Assembly (NCBI GenBank): GCA_963666705.2 | Contig: CAXXKO010000009.1 | Span: forward strand, 1 to 64,000 | Length of the DNA: 64,000 nucleotides | Reading direction: 5' to 3' | Origin: G963666705 sp963666705 | GTDB lineage: Bacteria; Pseudomonadota; Alphaproteobacteria; CADEGL01 | Part shown: in pieces, positions 45,443 to 53,861 of the stretch | How the letters are laid out: the number at the start of each line of letters is the position of its first letter | How positions within the stretch are numbered: the stretch's first letter is position 1 | Program-made: the position numbers and the translations under genes | Notes under the pieces: generated by a model | What the model was told of the DNA's origin: nothing | Database searches by the model: none | Seen by the model: only the letters and a program-made list of their open reading frames with translations

Positions 45443-45521
45443 GGTAATTGGGGACAGTATATACTTATCGATCTAAGAGGGTTTTCGAAAGCGTAATAAT
45501 TATATACTGTCCCCAATTACC
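45443..45521. repeat. 79-bp palindromic MITE/REP-like element
   Basis: GGTAATTGGGGACAGTATAT at the left (45443) is repeated as the exact reverse complement at the right (ending 45521), with 21 bp of perfect terminal symmetry and an AT-rich centre. The GGGGACAGTATA core resembles sequences found around REP-associated (RAYT) transposases. No transposase is in the element. It lies in the spacer upstream of neither gene's start, between two 3' ends or fragments. Confidence 0.8.
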
Positions 45522-45557
45522 GATGATCTACGCAGGGGCCCTCATTACCTTGGTCCG

Positions 45558-46247
45558 CTAGCTTAGCCGCTCGAAGGACTCGGTGACGGGGCTCCAAGCC
45601 TCGAGGGCCCCCTCATGGAGGTCGAGATACCAGCCGTGCAGGCGCAAATCACCGGCCGCCACCGCCTCGCGGACGAACGGGAAGGTGGCCAGGTTTTCGA
45701 GCGACAGCCGCACCGACTGACGTTCCGAGGCGCCCAGCAAGGCGTCGCCATCGAGCCCCGGATCGGCCGCCAGGGCGCACTCGCGCGCCTCGCTGAGGCA
45801 ACCCGTCCAGGCCGCTACGAGCTCGCCGCCGGCATGGCCGCCTTCCTGCCCGCGCACCATGGCGGCGACGCCGCCGCAGTGGGTATGGCCGATGACGATG
45901 ACATGGTCGACACCGAGTCCCGTGACGGCGAATTCCAAGGCCGAGCTGGTGCCGTGGTCGTGACCGTCCCCGTCATAGGGCGACACCAAGCCAGCCACAT
46001 TGCGCACGGCGAAGATATCGCCGGGCTCGGTCTGCAGGACGATCGCGGGATCGACTCTCGAATCCGAGCATGCCACCACCGCGAAGCGCGGGCTCTGGCC
46101 CTGGCTCAGCATGTCCCGATACAGCTCTGGAGACTTCTCGAAATACATTTCGCGGAATTTTCGAAAGCCGTTCAGGAGAGGTTTTACGCCCGTCATTTCC
46201 GCATTCCGTCCGTTGACCGATATTGCTTGATTTACGTTCAGGTCCAT
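45558..46247 (-). CDS. Beta-class carbonic anhydrase
   Basis: The 229-aa product interconverts carbon dioxide and bicarbonate. Zinc ligands are visible as Cys60 (VVACSDSRVDP, with Asp62 and Arg64 of the dyad), His121 and Cys124 (IGHTHCGGV). GTSSALEFAVTGLGV and RLHGWYLDLHEGALEAW are typical family blocks. I chose the ATG at 46247 because TGGAGGATTTGCA is a clear ribosome site; the open frame goes 20 codons further without one. There is no signal peptide, so the enzyme is cytoplasmic. The gene stands alone. Confidence 0.93.
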   Translation of the reverse strand: MDLNVNQAISVNGRNAEMTGVKPLLNGFRKFREMYFEKSPELYRDMLSQGQSPRFAVVACSDSRVDPAIVLQTEPGDIFAVRNVAGLVSPYDGDGHDHGTSSALEFAVTGLGVDHVIVIGHTHCGGVAAMVRGQEGGHAGGELVAAWTGCLSEARECALAADPGLDGDALLGASERQSVRLSLENLATFPFVREAVAAGDLRLHGWYLDLHEGALEAWSPVTESFERLS

Positions 46248-46543
46248 TGCAAATCCTCCAGCGCATGTTCCACGCACGTGGTATCCGCACCGACCCAACC
46301 CGCCCACCGATGGATTTGCGTGAGATGGGTGGGCGTGCGTGGGTGCGCGTTAGAAGAAATATCTAAGGATTGGCCGGAGACTTATCTTGGACAAGGCTGT
46401 GACAAATATGGGGCAGGCGCCCGGGATTCTGCCTGGCGGAAATTGCTCCAACCAAGATTGACCGGTGCATCCTCACCCTGAGGACAGGTTCGAGGATCCG
46501 CTCATCGAATAGTCGCACCGGATGGCCGCGCCGCACGCCCCCC
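46248..46543. other. Spacer between carbonic anhydrase and gamma-glutamyltransferase genes
   Basis: 296 bp with no gene. It should carry the carbonic-anhydrase promoter on the minus strand. A small CCTCACCCTGAGG inverted repeat near 46472-46484 may help terminate the gamma-glutamyltransferase transcript from... the other side, but no T-run follows. Nothing else stands out. Confidence 0.4.
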
Positions 46544-48154
46544 TCACACCGCCAGCGCCATGCCGTCGGCGGCGGGGTCGGCGCCGCCGGTCCAGCGCCC
46601 GTCCGCGATGCGGATGCCGTGGACGCGGGCGAAGGCGTAGCTCTGGGGGCTGCGCGCGACCGCGTAGCCCTGGTCCTCGAGGGCGGCGGTGACGAAGCGC
46701 GGGATGCGGTTGGAGACGCCGATCACATCGCTGGTGGCCGAGAAGCGCGGCACCGCGACGGCGTCCGACATGGACATGCCGAAGTCGATGACGTTGAGGA
46801 TCGCCTGCATCACGCCCATGGTGATGTTGGTCCCCCCGGGCGCGCCGAGGTTGAGCACGAGCCCACCTTCGTCGAACACCAGGGTCGGGCACATGGCGGT
46901 GAAGCGGCTCTTGCCCGGCTCAATCGAGCCCGTGCGGCCGGGGCGCGGATCGAACACGCCCATGCAGTTGTTGTACATGAACCCGAGCCCCTCGGTGATC
47001 GCGCCCGATGAGCTGCCCAGGGAATGGGTCATGGCGACGGCGTTGCCCGCCTCGTCCACCGCCGAGAGGTGGGTGGTGTTGGGCGATTCGGCCCCGTCCT
47101 GGAGGCGCTCCACATGGGCCTTCTCGCCGCGCTCGATGCGCCCGGCGAGGTCTTTCGCATAGCCCTTGTCGCAGAGGCGCTCGAGCGGCACGTCGCGGAA
47201 CCTGGGGTCGCCGACATGGGCGTCCTTGTCGATCGTCGCGCGCTTCATGGCCTCCGCCACCACGCGGATATATTCGGGCGTGTTGTGGCCGAGGCCGGCG
47301 AGGTCGAAGCTTTCGAGGATGTTCAGCATCTCGATCAGCATCACCCCGCCCCCCGGCGGCTGGTTGGTGGCGATGCGGTGCCCGCGGTATTCGCCCCACA
47401 GGGGCTCGTTGCGGGTGGTCCGGTAATCGGCGAGGTCCCGGGCCGAGAGGAGGCCACCGTTCGCGCGCATGTCGGCGTCGATCTCGCGCGCGATATCGCC
47501 CTCGTAGAAGACTTGCGCGCCGGCTTCGGCGATGCGGCGAAGCGTGCGCGCCATATCGGGGTTGCGGACGATCTCCCCCGGGCGCTTGAGGGTGCCGTCC
47601 GCGCGGAAATAGATGCGCCGGCCGGTCTCCGTGAGGCGCAGCCTGTCCACCATGTCGACGCGGCCGAAGACGCTGTCCTCCTCGATCCATGTCTCGTAGA
47701 CGTGGGGCCGGACGGCGAACCCGTCCTCGGCGTAGGCGATGGCGGGCGCCAATACGTCCGCCCAGGCCATGGTGCCGTACGCGGTCTGGGCTTCGTGGTA
47801 GGCCTTGAGGCTGCCGGGGACGGTGACCGACTGGTAGCCCGCCTCGTTGACACGGTCCTCGAGGATGAAGCCGAAGCCGTCACGGGTCTCGCCCTCGATG
47901 AGGCCGGCCCACATGTCGGGCGTGGCGGCGGCCGGCACTGTGCCGTGGAAATCGAGGAACGCGTGCACGCCGCGGCCCGGCAGGTAGAGCTGCATGCTGC
48001 CGAAGCCGGCGATACCGGCCATCTGCGGGTCCACCACGCCCTGCACGAGGGCGCAGACGATCGCCGCGTCGACGATGTTGCCGCCCTCGCGAAGCGCGAC
48101 CGCCCCGGCCTCCACCGCCTCGGGCTGCGGCGCCACGATCATGCCATGGGTCAT
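46544..48154 (-). CDS. Gamma-glutamyltransferase-family hydrolase
   Basis: The 536-aa Ntn-hydrolase would be cleaved into large and small subunits at the threonine of NTTHLSAVDEAGNAVAMTHS, the conserved T-T-H nucleophile block. The oxyanion block (LGSSSGAITEGLGFMYNNCM) and PTLVFDEGGLVLNLGAPGGT follow. There is no signal peptide, so unlike classical periplasmic GGT it is probably cytoplasmic, resembling amidase- or acylase-like members. Length is normal. The ATG at 48154 follows AAAGGGAGGGAACG. It may act with the CoA-transferase gene upstream, 176 bp away in the same direction. Confidence 0.88.
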   Translation of the reverse strand: MTHGMIVAPQPEAVEAGAVALREGGNIVDAAIVCALVQGVVDPQMAGIAGFGSMQLYLPGRGVHAFLDFHGTVPAAATPDMWAGLIEGETRDGFGFILEDRVNEAGYQSVTVPGSLKAYHEAQTAYGTMAWADVLAPAIAYAEDGFAVRPHVYETWIEEDSVFGRVDMVDRLRLTETGRRIYFRADGTLKRPGEIVRNPDMARTLRRIAEAGAQVFYEGDIAREIDADMRANGGLLSARDLADYRTTRNEPLWGEYRGHRIATNQPPGGGVMLIEMLNILESFDLAGLGHNTPEYIRVVAEAMKRATIDKDAHVGDPRFRDVPLERLCDKGYAKDLAGRIERGEKAHVERLQDGAESPNTTHLSAVDEAGNAVAMTHSLGSSSGAITEGLGFMYNNCMGVFDPRPGRTGSIEPGKSRFTAMCPTLVFDEGGLVLNLGAPGGTNITMGVMQAILNVIDFGMSMSDAVAVPRFSATSDVIGVSNRIPRFVTAALEDQGYAVARSPQSYAFARVHGIRIADGRWTGGADPAADGMALAV

Positions 48155-48330
48155 CGTTCCCTCCCTTTCCGGCCCCGGGGCCAATGTATCACCCTTGCCG
48201 GGCACCGAGCCCGGATCGCTCGCGAAGCGGCGCGACGGATGGTGGGCGCGAATCGCGCCGCTGTCATGCAATTCCTCGAAGACCGAAATTGCCGCACCGT
48301 CTTTGGCCTATCCGTACGGGCCGGCCGTTG

Positions 48331-49524
48331 TCAGACCACCCCGTCGCGGCGCATTTGGGCGATCTCGGCGGCGCCGAAGTCGAGCTCGGTGAGGATCGCC
48401 TCGGTGTCGGCGCCGAGGGTGGGCGGCGGCGAATCGATGCGCGGGCCGCCATGCTCGTAGCGGAAGCCGGCCGTGGTCACGGTGACGCCCGCGCGCGCCC
48501 AGGGCAGGCCCTCGAACCGGTGGAGGAGGGGCCCCTGCGCCACATGCCCGCCGGCGAGGGCCTCGGGCATGGTCGCGACCCGCGCCGCCGGCAAGCCCCG
48601 CTCGCAGAGGAATTCCTCCCATTCCCGGGCCGTGCGCGTGGCCAGGATGTCCGCGAGGGCGGCGGCGATCTCGTCGCGCCGCACCTCGATGGCATCCCAA
48701 TCCGGCAATGCCGCCAGGTCCGGCCGCTCCAGCGCCTCCCACAGGCGCCGGCTCTGCCCCGGCGTGAAGGCGCCGAGCATCAGGAGCCCGTCCTTGGTCT
48801 CGTAGCATGAATAGCCGGCCCATTGGGGATGGTCGTTCCCCTTGGGGCCATGGTCGATGCCGCCATGGAGGTGGCCGACCACGTCGGCCGACATGAAGGT
48901 CAGCATGGTGTCCAGCATGGCGCAGTCGATGCGCTGGCCCGTGCCGGTCGAGACGCGCTGGAAGAGGGCGCTGGCGATGGCGAAGGCGGCCGTCGTGCCG
49001 GTGCCGTAATCGATCAGCGGCGCCCCGACCTTGAGCGGCGAGGCCGCCGCCGTCCCCGTCATGCTCATGAGCCCGGACGCGGCCTGGATCACGTTGTCGT
49101 AGGCCGCGTGCCGGCCCTTGGGGCCGGTCTGGCCGAAGCCGGTGAGCGAGCAGTAGACGAGGCGGGGGTTGAGCGCCTTCAGGTCCTCGTAGCCGAGCCC
49201 GAGCGCCGCCAGCGCGCCCGGCCGGTAGTTTTCGACCAGCACGTCCGAGCGCTCGGCGAGCCGCCTCAGGACCCCTTGGCCGGCTGCGGTCTTGAGGTCG
49301 AGGGTCAGGGAGCGCTTGTTGGAGGCCTGGGCCAGGAAACCAGTACCCATGCCTTTCGCGCCCAGGTCCCGGTCGGCGCCGATACGGCGCATCATGTCGC
49401 CCTCTCCGGGCGCCTCGATCTTGATCGCCTCCGCCCCCAGGAGGGCGAGCTGGTAGACGCAGAACGGCCCCGCCAGCACGTGCGTCAGGTCGATGACCTT
49501 GATGCCTTCGAACGGCCGCGTCAT
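48331..49524 (-). CDS. CaiB/BaiF-type (family III) CoA-transferase
   Basis: The 397-aa product moves CoA between carboxylic acids. The N-terminal block GIKVIDLTHVLAGPFCVYQL and IKIEAPGEGDMMR match the family. The catalytic Asp is probably that in AAYDNVIQAASGLMSMTG. DVLVENYRPGALAALGLGYE and LVYCSLTGFGQTGPKG are further family blocks. The acid substrate is unknown. It lies between rmuC (38 bp upstream) and the gamma-glutamyltransferase gene; no link to rmuC in function is known to me. Confidence 0.9.
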   Translation of the reverse strand: MTRPFEGIKVIDLTHVLAGPFCVYQLALLGAEAIKIEAPGEGDMMRRIGADRDLGAKGMGTGFLAQASNKRSLTLDLKTAAGQGVLRRLAERSDVLVENYRPGALAALGLGYEDLKALNPRLVYCSLTGFGQTGPKGRHAAYDNVIQAASGLMSMTGTAAASPLKVGAPLIDYGTGTTAAFAIASALFQRVSTGTGQRIDCAMLDTMLTFMSADVVGHLHGGIDHGPKGNDHPQWAGYSCYETKDGLLMLGAFTPGQSRRLWEALERPDLAALPDWDAIEVRRDEIAAALADILATRTAREWEEFLCERGLPAARVATMPEALAGGHVAQGPLLHRFEGLPWARAGVTVTTAGFRYEHGGPRIDSPPPTLGADTEAILTELDFGAAEIAQMRRDGVV

Positions 49525-49562
49525 GTCGTGATTCCCCTGTCCATGGCCGCCGTCGGCCGGCC

Positions 49563-50669
49563 CTATTCGCCGAGCAGTCTTTGTTCGCCGCTTGCGACGG
49601 CTTCAATGCCGCCTTCCCCCTCGCCCAGCTCCAGGCTCTCGATGCTCTCGCCGCGGCGGGCGATCTTGTCGGTCGAGATGTGGATCTGGCGCATGTCGTC
49701 CTCGGCCTGGCCGAAATGGCGTCGCAGCTTGCCGACCCGGTCGTCGAGGCGGCCCACGTCCCCCATCATGGCCTGGACCTCCTGTTGGATCAGGCTGGCC
49801 TGTTCGCGCATGTGCACGTCCTTGAGGATGGCGCGCATGGTGTTGAGGGTGGCCCACAGGGTGGTGGGCGAGACGATGAACACCTTGGCGCGGTGGGACT
49901 GCTCGACCGCGTTGGGGAAGCTCGCGTGCAGCTCGGCGAAGACCGCTTCGCTGGGCAGGAACATGAGCGCCGCGTCCGCCGTCTCGCCCGGTACGATGTA
50001 TTTCTCGGCGATGTCGCGCACATGCTTGATGATGGCGGCGCTGAAGGCGCGCCTGGCCTGCACCCGGGCCGCGTCGTTGCGCGCCTCGCGCAGGGCGCGG
50101 TAGCCCTCGAGCGGGAATTTGGCATCGACGCCGATGGAGCCCGGCGGGTTGGGCAGCTTGAGCAGGCAATCGACGCGCCGGTTGCCGCCCACGGTGGCCT
50201 GGAGCTCGAAGGCGGAAGGCGGCAGCACGCTCGCCACCAGGTCCTGGAGCTGGATCTCGCCGAAGGCGCCGCGCGCCTGCTTGTTGCCGAGGATGTCCTG
50301 GAGGCCGACCACCTGGGTCGAAAGCTCGGTGATGTTCTTCTGCGCGGCGTCGATCAGGGTGAGGCGGGTGCGCAAGTCGGTCATGGACTTGTCGGCCTTG
50401 ACGGCGCTTTTCTCGAGCCCTTCCGTGACCCTCTTGGTGACCGTCTCGAGCCGCTCCTCGAGCGCCTTCGAGATGGCCCGCTCCTGGGCCTGGAAGCGCT
50501 CGCCCAACTGGGTCTGGGCGTGGGCCTGGCTTTCGGCGAGCTGCTTGAGGCGGGCTTCGAGCGCCGCCGTCGACGCATCGCCGCCGCGCTCGCGGCGCAA
50601 CGAGAGATACGCGAGAAACGCCCCCACGGCCGCCGCGGCGACGATCGCCAGCACGAGCAATGCATCCAT
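49563..50669 (-). CDS. rmuC: DNA recombination protein RmuC
   Basis: The 368-aa product has one N-terminal membrane span (MDALLVLAIVAAAAVGAFLA), a long coiled coil (residues 30-130) and the RmuC nuclease-like domain with GAFGEIQLQDLVASVLPPSA, VDCLLKLP, SIGVDAKFPLEGYRAL and SPTTLWATLNTMR. RmuC limits inversions at short inverted repeats. The coiled coil is of normal length. It is divergently transcribed from def, with 148 bp between the starts. Confidence 0.92.
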   Translation of the reverse strand: MDALLVLAIVAAAAVGAFLAYLSLRRERGGDASTAALEARLKQLAESQAHAQTQLGERFQAQERAISKALEERLETVTKRVTEGLEKSAVKADKSMTDLRTRLTLIDAAQKNITELSTQVVGLQDILGNKQARGAFGEIQLQDLVASVLPPSAFELQATVGGNRRVDCLLKLPNPPGSIGVDAKFPLEGYRALREARNDAARVQARRAFSAAIIKHVRDIAEKYIVPGETADAALMFLPSEAVFAELHASFPNAVEQSHRAKVFIVSPTTLWATLNTMRAILKDVHMREQASLIQQEVQAMMGDVGRLDDRVGKLRRHFGQAEDDMRQIHISTDKIARRGESIESLELGEGEGGIEAVASGEQRLLGE

Positions 50670-50817
50670 GGCCGGGGCCGCTCCAGCACCTTTCCGATCA
50701 CCGCGCGGACCCTACCACGGGCGCGGGACCCGCGCACCGGCCGCGCTTGACGGAAGCGGACCCGCGTCATACCTAGACATGCGGAAACAGGCACAGACTC
50801 GAAGGCGATACCGGCCG

Positions 50818-51342
50818 ATGGCCCTGCTCCCCATCCTCATCGCCCCCGATCCCAGGCTCAAGCGGACGTCGGGGCCACTCGAACGCGTGGACGACGCGGT
50901 CCGCAAGCTGGTGGACGACATGTTCGAGACCATGTACGCGGCACCCGGCGTCGGCCTGGCCGCGCCCCAGGTGGGTGTGGCCAAGCGCCTCGTCGTCATG
51001 GATATCGCCGAGCGGGACCAGCCGCCCAAGCGGATCGTGCTGGCGAACCCGGAGATCCTGGTCATCTCCGATTCGCTCGTCGGCTACGAGGAGGGCTGCC
51101 TTTCGGTGCCCGACTTCTACGCCACCGTGGAGCGGCCCGATGCCTGCAAGCTCCGCTACCTCGATTACGAGAACGAGGTCCGGGAGATGGCGGCCGAAGG
51201 CTTCCTCGCCACCTGCATCCAGCACGAGCTCGACCACCTGGAGGGCGTGCTGTTCATCGACCGCATCTCCGCCCTCAAGCGCAACATCATCCTTCGCAAG
51301 CTGGCTAAGACGCGCAAGCAGAAGGCGTCGGCCGAGGTCTGA
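50818..51342 (+). CDS. def: Peptide deformylase
   Basis: The 174-aa iron metalloprotease removes the formyl group from nascent chains. All three motifs are present: GVGLAAPQVG, EGCLSVP and QHELDHLEG. It is followed by fmt after 2 bp, the classical def-fmt pair, with truA next. I start at the ATG of MALLPILIAPDPRLK, since the open frame upstream is antisense to rmuC. Confidence 0.95.
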   Translation: MALLPILIAPDPRLKRTSGPLERVDDAVRKLVDDMFETMYAAPGVGLAAPQVGVAKRLVVMDIAERDQPPKRIVLANPEILVISDSLVGYEEGCLSVPDFYATVERPDACKLRYLDYENEVREMAAEGFLATCIQHELDHLEGVLFIDRISALKRNIILRKLAKTRKQKASAEV

Positions 51343-51344
51343 AG

Positions 51345-52268
51345 ATGGCGGCGCTCCGCCTCGCCTTCTTCGGCACACCCGACTTCGCGGTGCCGAGCCT
51401 GGCCGCGCTCATCGGCGTCGGGCACGACGTCGGCCGCGTCTACAGCCAGCCGCCGCGCCCGGCTGGGCGCGGGCACAAGCCGCGGCCGAGCCCGGTGCAG
51501 GTCTTCGCCGAGAGCCACGGTATCGAGGTGCGCACCCCGGCTAGCCTCGAGGACGCGGGCGAACAGGCCGCCTTCGCCGCACTCGCGCCCGATGCGGGAA
51601 TCGTGGTCGCCTACGGCCTCATCCTACCGGCGGCGATCCTCGATACCCCCCGCCTCGGTAGCATCAACGCCCACGCCTCCCTCCTGCCCCGCTGGCGCGG
51701 CGCGGCGCCGATCCAGCGCGCCATCCTGGCCGGCGACGAGGAAACCGGCGTCACCATCATGCGCATGGACGAGGGCCTGGACACCGGCCCCATGCTGTTG
51801 CGCGAGGCGGTCGAGATCGGTCCGGACGAGACGGCGGGAAGCCTCCACGACCGGCTCGCCGCGCTCGGCGCCACCCTCCTCGTCGCGGCCCTCGCCGGCC
51901 TCGCGGCGGGGTCGATCGAGGCCGTGCCCCAGGACGAGGACGGCGCCAGCTACGCGCGCAAGGTGGCGCGCGGCGAGACTCGCCTCGACTGGCGGCGCCC
52001 GGCGGCCGCGCTCGCCCGCCAGGTGCGCGCCTTCGCGCCGGCCCCGGGGGCCTGGTTCGGCCATGGGGGGGAGCGCTTCAAGGTGCTCGAATGCGCCGTC
52101 GTCCCCGGCGGCGGCCCGCCCGGCACGGCACTCGACGACCGCCTCACCATCGCCTGCGGCGAGGATGCGCTCAGCCTCGGGCACCTCCAGCGCCAGGGCC
52201 GCGGCGCCATGACGGCGGATGCGCTCCTGCGCGGCTGGTCCTGCCCCGCCGGCACGGTGCTCGAGTAG
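51345..52268 (+). CDS. fmt: Methionyl-tRNA formyltransferase
   Basis: The 307-aa product formylates initiator Met-tRNA using 10-formyltetrahydrofolate. It starts LRLAFFGTPDFAVPSLAALI and has the catalytic SLLP region in GSINAHASLLPRWRGAAPIQ with the conserved Asn and His, followed by Asp in GVTIMRMDEGLDTGPML. The C-terminal domain binds tRNA. It lies between def and truA in one operon. Confidence 0.95.
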   Translation: MAALRLAFFGTPDFAVPSLAALIGVGHDVGRVYSQPPRPAGRGHKPRPSPVQVFAESHGIEVRTPASLEDAGEQAAFAALAPDAGIVVAYGLILPAAILDTPRLGSINAHASLLPRWRGAAPIQRAILAGDEETGVTIMRMDEGLDTGPMLLREAVEIGPDETAGSLHDRLAALGATLLVAALAGLAAGSIEAVPQDEDGASYARKVARGETRLDWRRPAAALARQVRAFAPAPGAWFGHGGERFKVLECAVVPGGGPPGTALDDRLTIACGEDALSLGHLQRQGRGAMTADALLRGWSCPAGTVLE

Positions 52269-52272
52269 GCCG

Positions 52273-53013
52273 ATGCCGCGCTACAAGCTCACCATCGAAT
52301 ATGATGGCGGCCCGTTCTTCGGCTGGCAGCGCCAGGCGAGCGGACCTTCGGTCCAGGCGGCGCTCGAAGCCGCCGTCACCGGCTTTTGCGGCGAGGAAGC
52401 GACCGTCCACGGGGCCGGGCGCACGGACGCGGGCGTCCATGCCCTGGGCCAGGTGGCGCATCTCGACCTCGCCCGCGACGCCGCCGCCGCGACGGTGCGT
52501 GATGCGCTCAACTTCCACCTCCGCCCGGCCCCCGTCTCGGTGCTCGCGGTCGAGCGCGCGGCCGCGGGCTTCGATGCCCGCCGCAGCGCCCGCGAGCGCA
52601 TCTACCGCTACCGCATCATGAACCGCCGCGGCCCGCTGGCGCTCGACCGCGGCCGGGCCTGGCACGTCGCGGGCGCGCTCGATGCCGCGGCCATGGCCGG
52701 CGCAGCGTCACGCTTCCTCGGCCACCACGATTTCACCACCTTCCGCGCCACCCGGTGCCAGGCGAAATCGCCCGTGAGGACCCTCGACGCGCTCGAAGTC
52801 AGCCGCGCTGGCGCGGAGATCCGGATCGAGGCCCGTGCGCGGTCCTTCCTCCACCACCAGGTGCGCAACATGGTGGGCACATTGCGCCTGGTGGGCGAGG
52901 GCAGGTGGACGGCGGACGACGTGACGGCGGCGCTCGATGCGCGGGACCGGGCGGCGGGCGGACCGACGGCCCCGGCCGAAGGGCTCTATCTTACCGAAGT
53001 CCGCTACGGTTGA
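52273..53013 (+). CDS. truA: tRNA pseudouridine synthase A
   Basis: The 246-aa enzyme modifies uridines 38-40 of the anticodon arm. The catalytic Asp is in GAGRTDAGVHALGQVAH. YRYRIMNRRGPL and FLHHQVRNMVGTLRLVGEG are family blocks. It starts 4 bp after fmt. Its stop codon TGA at 53011-53013 overlaps the first base of the large palindromic element (53013-53274). Confidence 0.95.
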   Translation: MPRYKLTIEYDGGPFFGWQRQASGPSVQAALEAAVTGFCGEEATVHGAGRTDAGVHALGQVAHLDLARDAAAATVRDALNFHLRPAPVSVLAVERAAAGFDARRSARERIYRYRIMNRRGPLALDRGRAWHVAGALDAAAMAGAASRFLGHHDFTTFRATRCQAKSPVRTLDALEVSRAGAEIRIEARARSFLHHQVRNMVGTLRLVGEGRWTADDVTAALDARDRAAGGPTAPAEGLYLTEVRYG

Positions 53014-53274
53014 TACCAAGCCGCGGTGATAGGAACCCATTGAGACGCTTGTCCAAGTCTTTCGGCAAGGAGCGCTTTGCGTAGCGATGCGGCGCATCGC
53101 AAGCGGAGCGCGACGCTGTCCGAAAGGCTTGGACAAGCGCCCGAAGGGTCGCCTCTCCGGCTCCCCGGACGTCGTCGCAAACGCTTGCCGATGCGCCGCT
53201 CACCCGCGCGCCCGTTCCTAGCCGGGGAGCCGGAGAGGCGATCTCAATGGGTTCCTATCACCGCGGCTTGGTAT
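53013..53274. repeat. Three-way-junction palindromic element 1
   Basis: The outer 33 bp (53013-53045) are the exact reverse complement of 53242-53274. Inside, two arms fold separately. Arm 1 pairs 53046-53065 with 53120-53139 (one mismatch) and contains the hairpin GCGATGC-GGC-GCATCGC. Arm 2 pairs 53149-53168 with 53222-53241 perfectly and holds the core CCCCGGACGTCGTCGC ... TCCTAGCCGGGG. No protein is encoded. It fills the gap between convergent truA and a membrane-protein gene. A related element is at 59870-60139. I know no family name for it. Confidence 0.85.
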
Positions 53275-53279
53275 GAGCC

Positions 53280-53861
53280 CTATCTGAGGCCGTTCGCCAC
53301 CCAGCTGATGGCGAAGCTCAGGGACAGGTCCACGAACACCACGCCGGCCGCCTCCAGCGATCCGATCCGGAGCGCCGTGCGGGCGACATATCCCGCATAG
53401 AAGAGGATCAGGAGAAATGCGGCGAGCCACAGCACCGAGCCGAAGGCCCCGGGGACCAGCCCGGCGGAGATGGCGGCGGTCACCGGCAGGAACAGGCCGA
53501 TCTGGATTACGGCCGCCCAGTTGTAGGCGACGATGAAACCGAGATACCGGTCTCCGCGGTCGAGGGCCGCGGTGAAATGGAACATGACCAGGGGAAAGGC
53601 GAACACGCCGATTGCGTAGGCGAGGGATTCGACGAGGATCAGGTGGAACCAGCCGTGCTGGATGTGAATGCCCGCTTCGGCCGCGTCGACGACATGGATG
53701 ACGACCAGGATGGCGTAGGCCGGGGCGGCGATCAGCGCGGCATGGAAGGAGCGCCAGAATCCGAGGGGCGAATCGTCGAAATAGTCCATGCCCCGGGGGT
53801 CGAGGTGGGCCAGGCGATAGGCCCCGTAGAGCCCGTAGGCAACCTCCCTGGCGCTGATCAT
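53280..53861 (-). CDS. Inner-membrane protein of unknown function
   Basis: The 193-aa product has about five hydrophobic spans (AALIAAPAYAILVVIHVVDA, LILVESLAYAIGVFAFPLVM, FIVAYNWAAVIQIGLFLPVT and two near the C-terminus). It starts MISAREVAYGLYGAYRLAHL. The start overlaps the dapE stop (ATGA), so the two are probably co-translated. I recall similar small membrane proteins after dapE in related alphaproteobacteria, but I cannot assign a function. Its stop lies 5 bp from the palindromic element. Confidence 0.75.
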   Translation of the reverse strand: MISAREVAYGLYGAYRLAHLDPRGMDYFDDSPLGFWRSFHAALIAAPAYAILVVIHVVDAAEAGIHIQHGWFHLILVESLAYAIGVFAFPLVMFHFTAALDRGDRYLGFIVAYNWAAVIQIGLFLPVTAAISAGLVPGAFGSVLWLAAFLLILFYAGYVARTALRIGSLEAAGVVFVDLSLSFAISWVANGLR

